A stretch of 18,885 nucleotides of DNA, taken from assembly GCA_023443145.1 (NCBI GenBank), contig JAEZVS010000045.1, forward strand, positions 1 through 18,885, read 5' to 3'. The translations under genes and the position numbers were made by a program. Below the pieces are notes generated by a model. The model was not told the DNA's origin, made no database searches, and was given only the letters and a program-made list of their open reading frames with translations. Source of the stretch: Bacillota bacterium (GTDB taxonomy: Bacteria; Bacillota; Peptococcia; Peptococcales; Peptococcaceae). This document shows positions 6,946 to 14,548 of the stretch, in pieces (position 1 is the first letter of the stretch; the number at the start of each line of letters is the position of its first letter).

Positions 6946-7509
6946 ATGGATACAAAAGCCATTGAAGAACACATTCGCGGTATTCTCGTCGCCCTGGGTG
7001 ATGATCCATCCCGCGAAGGATTAATTGATACACCGAAACGTGTCGCCAAAATGTACGAAGAAGTCTTTGCCGGTATGGCCTACACCAACCACGAAATCGC
7101 TGAAATGTTCGGTAAGGTCTTTGACAATGAAGGGGCCGAAGCCGGAGAAGGCGTGGTGGTTATGAAAGACATCGGTTTTTTCTCTTACTGCGAACACCAT
7201 ATGGCTCTCATGTATGACATGAAAGCGACCGTCGCCTACATTCCAACCGGCAAGGTGATCGGTTTGTCGAAAATTGCCCGTGTCTGCGACATGGTGGGAC
7301 GCCGCTTACAACTTCAAGAACGCATCGGCCGGGACATTGCCGATATTATATCGGAGATCACAGGCGCAAAAGATGTGGCTGTGATCATTGAGGGACATCA
7401 CAGCTGTGTCACTGCTCGCGGCATTCAAAAAGAAAGCACCAAAACCCTCACCATGGAACGTCGCGGTCAATTTTTAACCGACCCTTCACTGCAGGCATAC
7501 CTACGATAG
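6946..7509 (+). CDS. folE: GTP cyclohydrolase I (type IA) FolE
   Basis: A 187-residue enzyme that opens GTP to 7,8-dihydroneopterin triphosphate, the entry step for both folate and queuosine. Zinc ligands are C82 and H85 (SYCEHHM) and C154 ([10 protein letters not shown]); H84 and H152 match catalytic histidines. GREG-type region [19 protein letters not shown] (19-37) is typical. An AGGAG element lies just upstream, and three bases separate it from queE. Its place inside the que operon suggests this copy feeds queuosine synthesis; whether the genome has another folE for folate cannot be seen here. Confidence 0.96.
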   Translation: MDTKAIEEHIRGILVALGDDPSREGLIDTPKRVAKMYEEVFAGMAYTNHEIAEMFGKVFDNEGAEAGEGVVVMKDIGFFSYCEHHMALMYDMKATVAYIPTGKVIGLSKIARVCDMVGRRLQLQERIGRDIADIISEITGAKDVAVIIEGHHSCVTARGIQKESTKTLTMERRGQFLTDPSLQAYLR

Positions 7510-7517
7510 GAGGTTTT

Positions 7518-8219
7518 ATGGACGCACTGGTCTTATCCAGCGGTGGCGTTGATTCTACCACAGCTTTGGCTCTGGCTCTTGAGCGCTACGGCAAAGAAAA
7601 TGTACTGACGTTGGCTTTAAGTTATGGTCAAAAGCACAGTAAAGAATTAACGGCGGCCCAAAAAATAGCCGATTATTACCGCGTGATGCACCGCACGCTG
7701 GATCTATCTCTTATCTTCAAAGACAGCGATTCGGCCTTGCTGCAGAACGCGGAAACCCCCATTCCCCATGCTTCCTATCACCATCAACTTACTGAAAATG
7801 ATAGCAAAAAACCGGTAAGCACCTATGTACCTTTTCGTAACGGTCTCTTTTTATCTACAGCCGCCGCCATTGCACTGTCACATCGGTGCTCGGTGATTTA
7901 CTATGGCGCCCACGCCGATGATGCTGCCGGATCTGCCTATCCGGATTGTTCACCCGCTTTTCATATGGCCATGAAGGAGGCCATTTATGAAGGCAGCGGC
8001 CGCGCACTGACCGTGGAAGCCCCCTTTATTCATCAGCACAAAAAAGACATTGTGGCCTTAGGTCTTTCTTTGGGGGTGCCTTACGAATTGACCTGGTCAT
8101 GCTATGAAGGGAACGCTTCTCCATGCGGTCGCTGTGCCACCTGTTTGGACCGTATGAAAGCCTTTTCTGAAAACGGTGTCACCGATCCTTTGCTGCCACT
8201 CCATCATACGAAAGGATAA
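7518..8219 (+). CDS. queC: 7-cyano-7-deazaguanine (preQ0) synthase QueC
   Basis: A 233-residue ATP-dependent enzyme of the PP-loop ATP pyrophosphatase family that turns 7-carboxy-7-deazaguanine into preQ0 with ammonia and ATP. The PP-loop is SSGGVDST (7-14), and the adenine-binding region [11 protein letters not shown] follows. [17 protein letters not shown] (132-148) is the usual QueC substrate region. A C-terminal zinc knuckle has C195, C203, C206 and C209 (SPCGRCATC). AGGAGG lies just before the start. Eight bases separate it from folE. Confidence 0.96.
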   Translation: MDALVLSSGGVDSTTALALALERYGKENVLTLALSYGQKHSKELTAAQKIADYYRVMHRTLDLSLIFKDSDSALLQNAETPIPHASYHHQLTENDSKKPVSTYVPFRNGLFLSTAAAIALSHRCSVIYYGAHADDAAGSAYPDCSPAFHMAMKEAIYEGSGRALTVEAPFIHQHKKDIVALGLSLGVPYELTWSCYEGNASPCGRCATCLDRMKAFSENGVTDPLLPLHHTKG

Positions 8220-8224
8220 TCTTT

Positions 8225-8710
8225 ATGAGCGATCACCAAAACGATCTCACTTTACTCGGCAACCGCGACGTATCCTACCCTACCAACTACGATGCCGGTA
8301 TTCTGGAATCTTTTCCCAACAAACATCCGGACCGAGATTATTTTGTCAAGTTTAACTGTCCGGAATTTACCAGCCTTTGCCCCATTACCGGACAACCGGA
8401 TTTTGCCAATATTATCATCAGCTACGTGCCTGATGCACGTTTGGTGGAAAGCAAAAGCCTAAAACTTTACCTTTTTTCTTTTCGAAATCACGGCGGTTTT
8501 CACGAAGATTGCGTCAACATTATTATGAATGATTTGGTCACTCTGCTGGATCCGAAATATATTGAAGTATGGGGTAAATTTTTACCCCGCGGCGGCCTTT
8601 CCATAGATCCTTACGTCAATTACGGGAAACCCGGCACCCCCTGGAAAGACATTGCCTTTAATCGTCTGACCCAACATGATATGATGCCGGAAATGGTCGA
8701 TAATCGCTAA
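8225..8710 (+). CDS. queF: NADPH-dependent preQ0 reductase QueF (short, YkvM type)
   Basis: A 161-residue unimodular QueF that reduces the nitrile of preQ0 to the aminomethyl group of preQ1 with NADPH. The QueF signature [20 protein letters not shown] is at 75-94. C52 ([12 protein letters not shown]) is the thioimide-forming cysteine, D59 the proton donor, and H93/E94 bind substrate. Length matches the Bacillus enzyme (about 165), not the two-domain E. coli type. It is the last gene of the operon, five bases after queC, and a terminator follows. With it the cell can make preQ1, the probable ligand of the leader riboswitch. Confidence 0.96.
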   Translation: MSDHQNDLTLLGNRDVSYPTNYDAGILESFPNKHPDRDYFVKFNCPEFTSLCPITGQPDFANIIISYVPDARLVESKSLKLYLFSFRNHGGFHEDCVNIIMNDLVTLLDPKYIEVWGKFLPRGGLSIDPYVNYGKPGTPWKDIAFNRLTQHDMMPEMVDNR

Positions 8711-8713
8711 ACA

Positions 8714-8757
8714 GACGGCAGCTTTGTACGATTATGTGCAGAGCTGCCGTCTTCTTA
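8714..8757 (+). terminator. Terminator of the queuosine operon
   Basis: A perfect 10-bp stem (GACGGCAGCT, 8714-8723, with AGCTGCCGTC, 8742-8751) and an 18-base loop, followed by TTCTTATT. The stem starts three bases after the queF stop codon. Confidence 0.8.
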
Positions 8758-8869
8758 TTGCCCAAAAGAAGCGTTGCTCCTAGAGATGATGCACTGATGG
8801 CCAGTCGTCACTTTTGAGCTGATGAAACATTTTTTACCATATATCCGAATATCCGATCTTGCTTGCTCA

Positions 8870-8933
8870 TTTGCATCATTTACAAAAACTTAACACAATT
8901 TATGCCTTTCTTTTTACGACCGCCTGATAAGAT
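8870..8933 (+). promoter_or_regulatory. Possible Pho-box array and extended -10 promoter of the ABC-hydrolase operon
   Basis: TTTACA (8879-8884) and TTAACA (8890-8895) are two repeats of the type TT(A/C/T)A(C/T)A spaced 5 bases apart, the 11-bp period of Gram-positive PhoP boxes. A weaker TTTGCA (8870-8875) precedes them. A TGA-TAAGAT extended -10 (8925-8933) lies downstream, with no good -35, as expected for an activated promoter. The region is AT-rich, so chance matches are possible. Confidence 0.35.
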
Positions 8934-8987
8934 ACGGTTGATTTCCTACCAAAGAAATCATTCGATAATAATTTTAGGAGGTTGAAC

Positions 8988-10100
8988 ATGAAAAAAGTTC
9001 TGAAAACGGTGATGGCTTCTCTCTTAGCGACAACCATGCTCGTAGGTTGCACAGGAGGGGCTGAAAGCAGTGACGCAAAAAAAGAATCGGTTGAATTAAA
9101 CAGCATGTCTTTAGAAGACATCGTTTCCAAAGCCAAGGAAGAAGGCAGCATTCAATCTGTTGGCATGCCGGATACTTGGGCCAACTGGGTAGAAACGTGG
9201 CAGGATATTGAAAAAAAATACGGCATCAAACACAAAGACACAGATATGAGCTCTGCCGAAGAATTGGCCCTTTTTGAACAAGAAAAAGCCAACGGCACCA
9301 AAGACATTGGTGATGTCGGTCAAGCTTTTGGTCCCATTGCTGTAGAAAAGGGCGTAAGCCTGCCTTATAAAACCTCATATTGGGACGACATTCCCGACTG
9401 GGCTAAGGACAAAGATGGTCATTGGATTGTGGGCTATTATGGCACCATGGCGATTATGACCAATACCGACAAAGTAAAAAATCCGCCTAAAAGCTTTGAA
9501 GACTTAAGAAAAGGAGATTACAAGGTCACTGTAGGCGATGTGAATGCAGCCAATCAAGCACAAAATGCCGTGCTTTCTGTAGCACGCGCCTATGGCGGTG
9601 ATGAAGGAAACATTCAGCCCGGTATTGATTTTTTTGCAGAATTGGCTGAACAAGGCCGTCTTGATTTAGGCGACACCACGATTGAACGCATTGAAAGCGG
9701 CGAAATCGAAGTGGGACTTTTCTGGGATTTCAACGCTCTAAACTATGCCGCACAAATCGCCAAAGACACCGGTAAAAATCATTTCTTTATTGTTATCCCT
9801 GAAAAAGGTGCCGTACAAAGCGGCTATGCCACCATCATTAATAAGTACGGCCCTCATCCTCATGCAGCGGCACTGGCTCGGGAATATATTTTATCCGATG
9901 AAGGACAGATTAATTTGGCCAAAGGTTTTGCGCGTCCCATTCGTAAAAGCCTAGAGCTTCCTGAAGATGTCAAAAACAAACTCCTTCCCGATGAACAATA
10001 TGCCAATGCCGAGCCCATTAAAGATGCAGAGGCTTGGGAAAAAACCACCAAAGAATTGGGCGGTCTTTGGCAGTCATATGTTATTACAAAGGTGAAATAA
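8988..10100 (+). CDS. ABC transporter substrate-binding lipoprotein (family 1-like)
   Basis: A 370-residue extracellular binding protein, anchored to the membrane by a lipid. The signal peptide KKVLKTVMASLLATTM ends in the lipobox LVGC with C21 as the lipidated residue. The mature protein has the usual two-lobe binding-protein pattern with segments GYYGTMAIMTNTDKVKNPPK (about 147-166) and GEIEVGLFWDFNALNYAAQ, resembling iron-, polyamine-, thiamine- and 2-aminoethylphosphonate-type binders. AGGAGG six bases upstream fixes the start. The stop codon touches the ATG of the hydrolase gene. The ligand cannot be read from sequence; the hydrolase next to it suggests a phosphorus-containing compound. 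Confidence 0.88.
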   Translation: MKKVLKTVMASLLATTMLVGCTGGAESSDAKKESVELNSMSLEDIVSKAKEEGSIQSVGMPDTWANWVETWQDIEKKYGIKHKDTDMSSAEELALFEQEKANGTKDIGDVGQAFGPIAVEKGVSLPYKTSYWDDIPDWAKDKDGHWIVGYYGTMAIMTNTDKVKNPPKSFEDLRKGDYKVTVGDVNAANQAQNAVLSVARAYGGDEGNIQPGIDFFAELAEQGRLDLGDTTIERIESGEIEVGLFWDFNALNYAAQIAKDTGKNHFFIVIPEKGAVQSGYATIINKYGPHPHAAALAREYILSDEGQINLAKGFARPIRKSLELPEDVKNKLLPDEQYANAEPIKDAEAWEKTTKELGGLWQSYVITKVK

Positions 10101-10898
10101 ATGGCACGCACCATCTTAATTGTATTGGATGGTCTTCACAATCAAGCCGCATCCACCCACATGGGGTTTTGCGACCATGTGGTGGCCCAAGGTTATGGTG
10201 CCCGCTACACACTGAAAGGGGAACTGCCGGCTATGAGTCGGCCCATGTATGAAACCATTCAGTCCGGGCTTCCTGTGCTCGCTCATGGAATCACCACTAA
10301 TTTCAGTCAGAAGGCATCAAAGGAAAATACCTTTGCTAAGGCCAAGGCAGCAGGACTCACCACTGCTGCCGCGGCCTATTATTGGATATATGAACTTTAT
10401 GAAGCGCGCCCCTTTAATATTGTGACAGACCGTTTTAGATTGGAACCTCAAAAGAATCAAATCATTGATTACGGCATCTACTATACGAAGGACGAATATC
10501 CCCTGATTGAAAGTTTTGCCGACGGACATTATCTGGCCAAAAAAAAGGTCGACTATTTGCTTATTCATCCCATGGCCATAGACCATACCGGCCATCTTTA
10601 CGGCGGTTTATCAAAAGAATATTATGCCTGTACGGTAGCGGCTGATGCCAACATTGCTTTTTACTTTGCGCATTGGAAAGACCTGGGCTACGATATTGTT
10701 GTAACTTCCGATCACGGCATGGATGCAAAAGGCCTACATAATGGTTCCACTGCACTTCAAAATGAAATGCCTCTTTATATTTTTTCAGAAAAAGTCGCAT
10801 CAGGCGTGTTCGGCACCATTACGCAACGCAACATCGCGCCATTGTGCCGGGCATTGCTTGGTCTACAGTCATTTCCAAAGGAGATTTATGAAAAATAA
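10101..10898 (+). CDS. Cytosolic alkaline-phosphatase-superfamily phosphodiesterase/phosphonohydrolase-like enzyme
   Basis: A 265-residue enzyme of the nucleotide pyrophosphatase/type I phosphodiesterase branch of the alkaline phosphatase superfamily, which also contains phosphonoacetate hydrolase. The full two-metal set is visible: D10 (VLDG), nucleophile S46 (PAMSRPMYETIQSG), D161 and H165 (IDHTGH), D204 and H205 (TSDHGM), and H213 (LHNGST). There is no signal peptide, so it acts in the cytoplasm, unlike most phosphatases of this superfamily. It is short for the family, probably with a minimal cap. It starts directly after the binding-protein stop and overlaps the first permease gene by 11 bases, so its product is likely made together with the importer and works on the imported compound. 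The substrate is unknown. Confidence 0.85.
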   Translation: MARTILIVLDGLHNQAASTHMGFCDHVVAQGYGARYTLKGELPAMSRPMYETIQSGLPVLAHGITTNFSQKASKENTFAKAKAAGLTTAAAAYYWIYELYEARPFNIVTDRFRLEPQKNQIIDYGIYYTKDEYPLIESFADGHYLAKKKVDYLLIHPMAIDHTGHLYGGLSKEYYACTVAADANIAFYFAHWKDLGYDIVVTSDHGMDAKGLHNGSTALQNEMPLYIFSEKVASGVFGTITQRNIAPLCRALLGLQSFPKEIYEK

Positions 10899-11712
10899 AG
10901 CAAAGATATTGTATTTTCTTCCTTTTGCAATGGTGGTGATGCTATTTATTGCACTTCCTCTCCTGAGTATTTTTGTGCAAAGCGTACGCGAACCGGCAGG
11001 CGGCTTCGGATTTGAACAATATGTGCTGTTGTTTAAAAACCAGTATTATATGATGGGTATTAAAAACAGCTTATATTGCACGATTCTATCCATCCTCATC
11101 AGCTTGCCCATCTGCCTGATCGCCAGTCATATTATTTTTAAAAACAAAACCTCACGTTTGGCAACCATTGTCACCATGGCATCTAATTTTCAAGGGATTC
11201 CCTTGGCTTTTTCCTACATGTTGCTTTTAGGACACACAGGGATATTGGTTAATTTAGGTGAAACATTCGGCCTGGGATTTTTATCCGGTTTCAACCTTTA
11301 TTCCCGAGCCGGTATTTTAGCTACTTTTGTCTATTTTCAAATTCCTTTAGGCGTCCTCATGCTTTATCCTTCCTTCGGCCGAATCAAAGAAGAATATCGC
11401 GACGCAGCCGATGTTTTGGGCGCTGCCCAACATCAGTTTTGGAAAGATGTGGCCTTTCCGCTCTTAAGACCATCTATCTTAGGCGTATCTGTAATTTTGT
11501 TTGCCAATGGCTTAGCAGCCTATGCCACACCTTATGCGCTCCTGGGCAGCAACTATTCCTTATTTGCCGTGCAAATGTCTTCAATGTTTGTCGGTGATTT
11601 GATGCAAAATGTGCAGATGGGTTCTGCTATGAGCGTCTTAATGCTCTTCTTCACCGGTTCAGCGGCCATTATTAGCCGTATGCTGCAAAATAAAGGAGGC
11701 GCCAATGACTAA
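10888..11712 (+). CDS. ABC transporter permease, first subunit (binding-protein-dependent)
   Basis: A 274-residue inner-membrane permease with about six hydrophobic helices, starting with LYFLPFAMVVMLFIALPLL. The cytoplasmic EAA loop that contacts the ATPase is seen as YRDAADVLGAAQHQFWKDV followed by FPLLRPSILG. It belongs to the PotB/FbpB/PhnU-type permeases. An in-frame ATG 165 bases upstream lies inside the hydrolase gene and lacks membrane-protein character; the ATG at 10888 has AAAGGAG close upstream and gives the normal start. It overlaps the hydrolase gene by 11 bases and the next permease by 8. Confidence 0.9.
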   Translation: MKNKAKILYFLPFAMVVMLFIALPLLSIFVQSVREPAGGFGFEQYVLLFKNQYYMMGIKNSLYCTILSILISLPICLIASHIIFKNKTSRLATIVTMASNFQGIPLAFSYMLLLGHTGILVNLGETFGLGFLSGFNLYSRAGILATFVYFQIPLGVLMLYPSFGRIKEEYRDAADVLGAAQHQFWKDVAFPLLRPSILGVSVILFANGLAAYATPYALLGSNYSLFAVQMSSMFVGDLMQNVQMGSAMSVLMLFFTGSAAIISRMLQNKGGAND

Positions 11713-12481
11713 AATACAAAAAACATTTGTGTTTTTCTTCGTATTATATTTGGCTATACCCCTCTTGGTCACAGTTGGTTATGGTTTTTTTGTGGAATGG
11801 AATTTGATTCCGAAGGGTTTTACTTTCAAATATTTAAAAAACGTGTATGCCGGCGGAGAACTGATCTGGCTGCCTCTTTTGCGCACCTTAGCGACAAGCA
11901 TTGGCGCTGTGATTGTGAGCATGTTTGTTTTAATGCTGGCCATTTTAGGGACCACTTACTTTCCTAAGTGCGAAAAAACACTGGCATTTATTACAAAACT
12001 GCCCTTTGGCATTCAAGGTATTTTATTGGCCACCTCCCTCATTGCTTTATTTGGCAACAACGCGCACGTTCCACGTCTCGCGCTTCTTTTCGGCGCCTAT
12101 GTGGTGGTTATTTTTCCTTATATGTATCAAGGGATTTACGCTGCACTGAACACCGTTTCTATGCGTGAAATCTTGGAAAGCGCAGAAATTCTCGGTGCCA
12201 ATCGTCCGAGGGCTTTTTTTACCCTGGTGTTGCCCGGCGCCAAACGCGGCATATTTGCCACCGGCCTTCTTTGCACCGGCATCTTATTTGGCGATTTTGT
12301 ATTGGTAAACATTCTACTCGGCTCCAGCTTTGAGACACTTTCTATTCTCATGAAGCGTACAATGGCCTATTCCGGCCATGAGGCAAGCATAATATCGGCT
12401 TCTCTTTTCAGCCTGCTTTGCTTACTCACCTTTGCCGTCGGCCGTCTGGAAAAACCAAAAAAGATCAAAAAGGAGAAATAA
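11705..12481 (+). CDS. ABC transporter permease, second subunit
   Basis: A 258-residue membrane permease of the PotC/FbpB/PhnV type, with about six hydrophobic helices beginning at TFVFFFVLYLAIPLLVTV. Its EAA loop is REILESAEILGANRPRAFF followed by LVLPGAKRGIFATG. AAAGGAGG precedes the ATG, and the gene overlaps the first permease by 8 bases. The two permeases should form a heterodimeric channel. The stop codon is directly followed by the ATPase ATG. Confidence 0.9.
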   Translation: MTKIQKTFVFFFVLYLAIPLLVTVGYGFFVEWNLIPKGFTFKYLKNVYAGGELIWLPLLRTLATSIGAVIVSMFVLMLAILGTTYFPKCEKTLAFITKLPFGIQGILLATSLIALFGNNAHVPRLALLFGAYVVVIFPYMYQGIYAALNTVSMREILESAEILGANRPRAFFTLVLPGAKRGIFATGLLCTGILFGDFVLVNILLGSSFETLSILMKRTMAYSGHEASIISASLFSLLCLLTFAVGRLEKPKKIKKEK

Positions 12482-13486
12482 ATGGCAACCATAGAACTGA
12501 AAAACATTCGGAAATCCTACGGTGATTTGGTGGTATTGGATGATTTAAATCTAGTCATCAACCACGGTGAACTTGTTACCTTGTTGGGGCCCTCCGGCTG
12601 CGGTAAATCCACATTACTTCGGTCCGTGGCCGGTTTGGAATCCATCGATAACGGCGCTGTTTTGGTGGATGGAGAAAATATTACCCACACGGCGGCACGA
12701 GATCGCGGCGTCGGAATGGTCTTTCAGCAATACAGCCTTTTTCCCACCATGAATGTGATCGAAAACATCGATTACGGTTTAAAAATAAAAAGAATACCCG
12801 CAAAAGAGCGTAAAACTCGCGTAGAAGAGGCCATCCACCTGGTGGGCCTGAACGGCAAAGAAAAACACATGCCCGGTGAACTATCCGGCGGCCAACGCCA
12901 GCGCGTGGCTTTGGCACGTGCCATTGTCACACGCCCGAAAATGCTTCTTTTAGACGAACCTTTGTCCGCCATTGATGCGAAACTGCGAAAAAGCTTACAG
13001 CAAAGCATTCGCAGCATACAAAAACAAGTGGGCATCACCACTATCTTTGTCACCCACGATCAGGATGAAGCTATGGTGCTTTCTGATCGCGTCGTTATTT
13101 TAAACAATGGTCGTATTGAACAGGAGTCATCACCAATTGACATATACATCCACCCACGGACCTCCTTTGTAGCCGGCTTCATGGGTAATTACAACCTACT
13201 GTCGCCGGATCAATTCCGTCAGCTGGTGGGCGTGATGACGAAAAATCAAATTGCCATTCGTCCTGAAACCATCACATTGGAGAAGGGATATACCGAGATG
13301 CACAACGCCTACTCTCTGCGCGGTAAGGTTTTGGAGATGACCCCTCTGGGCAATATTTTAAGCTACCAAATTGAATGTAACGGCATTCGCCTTCGATCCG
13401 ACCAACTCTTTCGGTCGCATGCTCTTTTTGAAATCGGTGAAACAGTCCATATGAATATAGAAAAACACAACTGTTTGTCCGTATAA
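12482..13486 (+). CDS. ABC transporter ATP-binding protein (PotA/FbpC/PhnT type)
   Basis: A 334-residue ATPase that powers the importer. Walker A is GPSGCGKST (36-44), the Q-loop is in MVFQQYSLFP, the ABC signature LSGGQ is at 134-138, Walker B is MLLLDEP (154-160), and the switch histidine is H192 (VTHDQDEA). About 100 residues beyond the ATPase domain form a TOBE-like C-terminal region (AIRPETITLEKGY onwards), as in polyamine, iron and 2-aminoethylphosphonate importers. The ATG follows the second permease's stop with no gap. It is the last gene of the unit; I see no strong terminator in the next 200 bases, so read-through toward the DJ-1 gene is possible. Confidence 0.93.
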   Translation: MATIELKNIRKSYGDLVVLDDLNLVINHGELVTLLGPSGCGKSTLLRSVAGLESIDNGAVLVDGENITHTAARDRGVGMVFQQYSLFPTMNVIENIDYGLKIKRIPAKERKTRVEEAIHLVGLNGKEKHMPGELSGGQRQRVALARAIVTRPKMLLLDEPLSAIDAKLRKSLQQSIRSIQKQVGITTIFVTHDQDEAMVLSDRVVILNNGRIEQESSPIDIYIHPRTSFVAGFMGNYNLLSPDQFRQLVGVMTKNQIAIRPETITLEKGYTEMHNAYSLRGKVLEMTPLGNILSYQIECNGIRLRSDQLFRSHALFEIGETVHMNIEKHNCLSV

Positions 13487-13651
13487 TAAACTCAGAAAAA
13501 ATATGCCGTCCAAAGAGCGACAGCTGATTTCATATAGCATGCCGCCGCTTAAAGGTCTCATAACAAACTTGCAAAATGTTTTCGGAAGCGATATCTGTCC
13601 TGCCTTTTTATCAGCAGACATCTTATGTAAACAACTGCCATATTCCAAGGC

Positions 13652-13695
13652 ATACATAGGAGAATGTATACAAGAATGTCTTTATGGTTTATAAT
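13652..13695 (+). promoter_or_regulatory. Promoter and possible operator of the DJ-1/PfpI gene
   Basis: TATACA (13667-13672) and a perfect TATAAT (13690-13695) are separated by 17 bases. An inverted repeat ATACAT-N6-ATGTAT (13652-13669) overlaps the -35 element and could bind a repressor; its regulator is not known. Confidence 0.55.
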
Positions 13696-13731
13696 AAATA
13701 AAAGTTCGCCATTTTCTAAGGAGGGACCATA

Positions 13732-14334
13732 ATGGATATCAACATCTTCATTTATCGAGACTACGAAACCTTGGATATTTTTGGCCCTGTTGAAATTTTG
13801 TCACAGATAGAGGATTATCGTCTTCTTTTTTTCTCTTTGAATGGCGGTGTTGTCACCAATCATCATGGGGTTCAATTAATCACCCAATCTGCCGCAGACA
13901 TCCATCCGGAAGGCATTTTACTCATTGGTGGCGGAAAAGGCAACCGCGCATTGATAAACGACCAACTTTTCTTAGACACGCTTCGTGACCTGTCAAACCG
14001 GGCATCTTATGTACTCTCAGTATGCACCGGTTCCGCTCTCTTAGCGCGTTGTGGCGCTTTAGATAATCGTCAGGCCACTTCCAACAAATTATCTCTCAAT
14101 TGGGTAAAAGAAATGGGACCAAACACCAATTGGGTAGACGAAGCGCGCTGGGTGGTGGATGGGAAATTTTACACGGCTTCGGGCGTTTCTGCAGGAATGG
14201 ATATGACAATGGGCTTCGTTTCAGATCAATTTGGCGAATCTAAAGCGCGAGACATTGCCACATTCATCGAATATCGCTGGCAAGAAGATGCCAATATGGA
14301 TCCCTTTTCCATCCGCCATACTGAGCGTACGTGA
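13732..14334 (+). CDS. DJ-1/PfpI family protein, isonitrile-hydratase-like
   Basis: A 200-residue class I glutamine-amidotransferase-like protein of the DJ-1/PfpI superfamily. The nucleophile elbow is SVCTGSALLARCG with C98. The start YETLDIFGPVEIL, with D15, and the later FYTASGVSAGMDMTMG are the pattern of bacterial isonitrile (isocyanide) hydratases, which add water to isonitriles to make N-formamides. E21 lies near the N-terminus where family members have a conserved glutamate. There is no AraC-type DNA-binding domain, so it is not a transcription activator of the GlxA type. GAGGG lies nine bases before the ATG, and a promoter lies 40 bases upstream. Protein repair, glyoxalase or another activity cannot be excluded. 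Confidence 0.85.
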   Translation: MDINIFIYRDYETLDIFGPVEILSQIEDYRLLFFSLNGGVVTNHHGVQLITQSAADIHPEGILLIGGGKGNRALINDQLFLDTLRDLSNRASYVLSVCTGSALLARCGALDNRQATSNKLSLNWVKEMGPNTNWVDEARWVVDGKFYTASGVSAGMDMTMGFVSDQFGESKARDIATFIEYRWQEDANMDPFSIRHTERT

Positions 14335-14493
14335 ATGGACTTACGTGAGTATTCCTTTGAGGTTGAGCCGATATCCAGGCATAAAGAATGGTCTTTAATC
14401 ATACACCGCATGCGAAGACGCTTCGTACAAAAAGGTTCTCTTATCGATTTGCCCCTATCTTCAGTCGCTCTAATTCACAAAACAACATATTAA
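14335..14493 (+). CDS. Possible small ORF directly after the DJ-1 gene
   Basis: The TGA of the DJ-1 gene is immediately followed by ATG, opening a 52-codon frame (MDLREYSFEVEPISRHKEW at its start) that ends just before the terminator. It fills the space between stop and terminator and has many charged residues, but it shows no clear ribosome binding site and no family I recognise. It may be a coupled small protein, a remnant of a longer gene, or chance. Confidence 0.2.
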   Translation: MDLREYSFEVEPISRHKEWSLIIHRMRRRFVQKGSLIDLPLSSVALIHKTTY

Positions 14494-14504
14494 ATCCATT
14501 ATAA

Positions 14505-14545
14505 AAAAAGAAGCAACCACCGCCACAGTGGTTGCTTCTTTTTAT
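14505..14545. terminator. Bidirectional terminator between the DJ-1 unit and the HXXEE gene
   Basis: A perfect 16-bp stem: AAAAAGAAGCAACCAC (14505-14520) with GTGGTTGCTTCTTTTT (14528-14543), loop CGCCACA. Each strand ends in a T run, so it can stop transcription from both sides, which fits the convergent genes. Confidence 0.88.
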
Positions 14546-14548
14546 AAA

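Noticed and set aside
8760-8987. A thiamine pyrophosphate riboswitch before the binding lipoprotein
   Set aside because: The binding protein resembles thiamine binders loosely, so I looked for the conserved CTGAGA and ACCTGATC elements; neither is present in order.
13503-13694. A 63-codon frame between the ATPase and DJ-1 genes
   Set aside because: No ribosome binding site, no recognisable domain, and it overlaps the DJ-1 promoter and inverted repeat. A small protein is not fully excluded.
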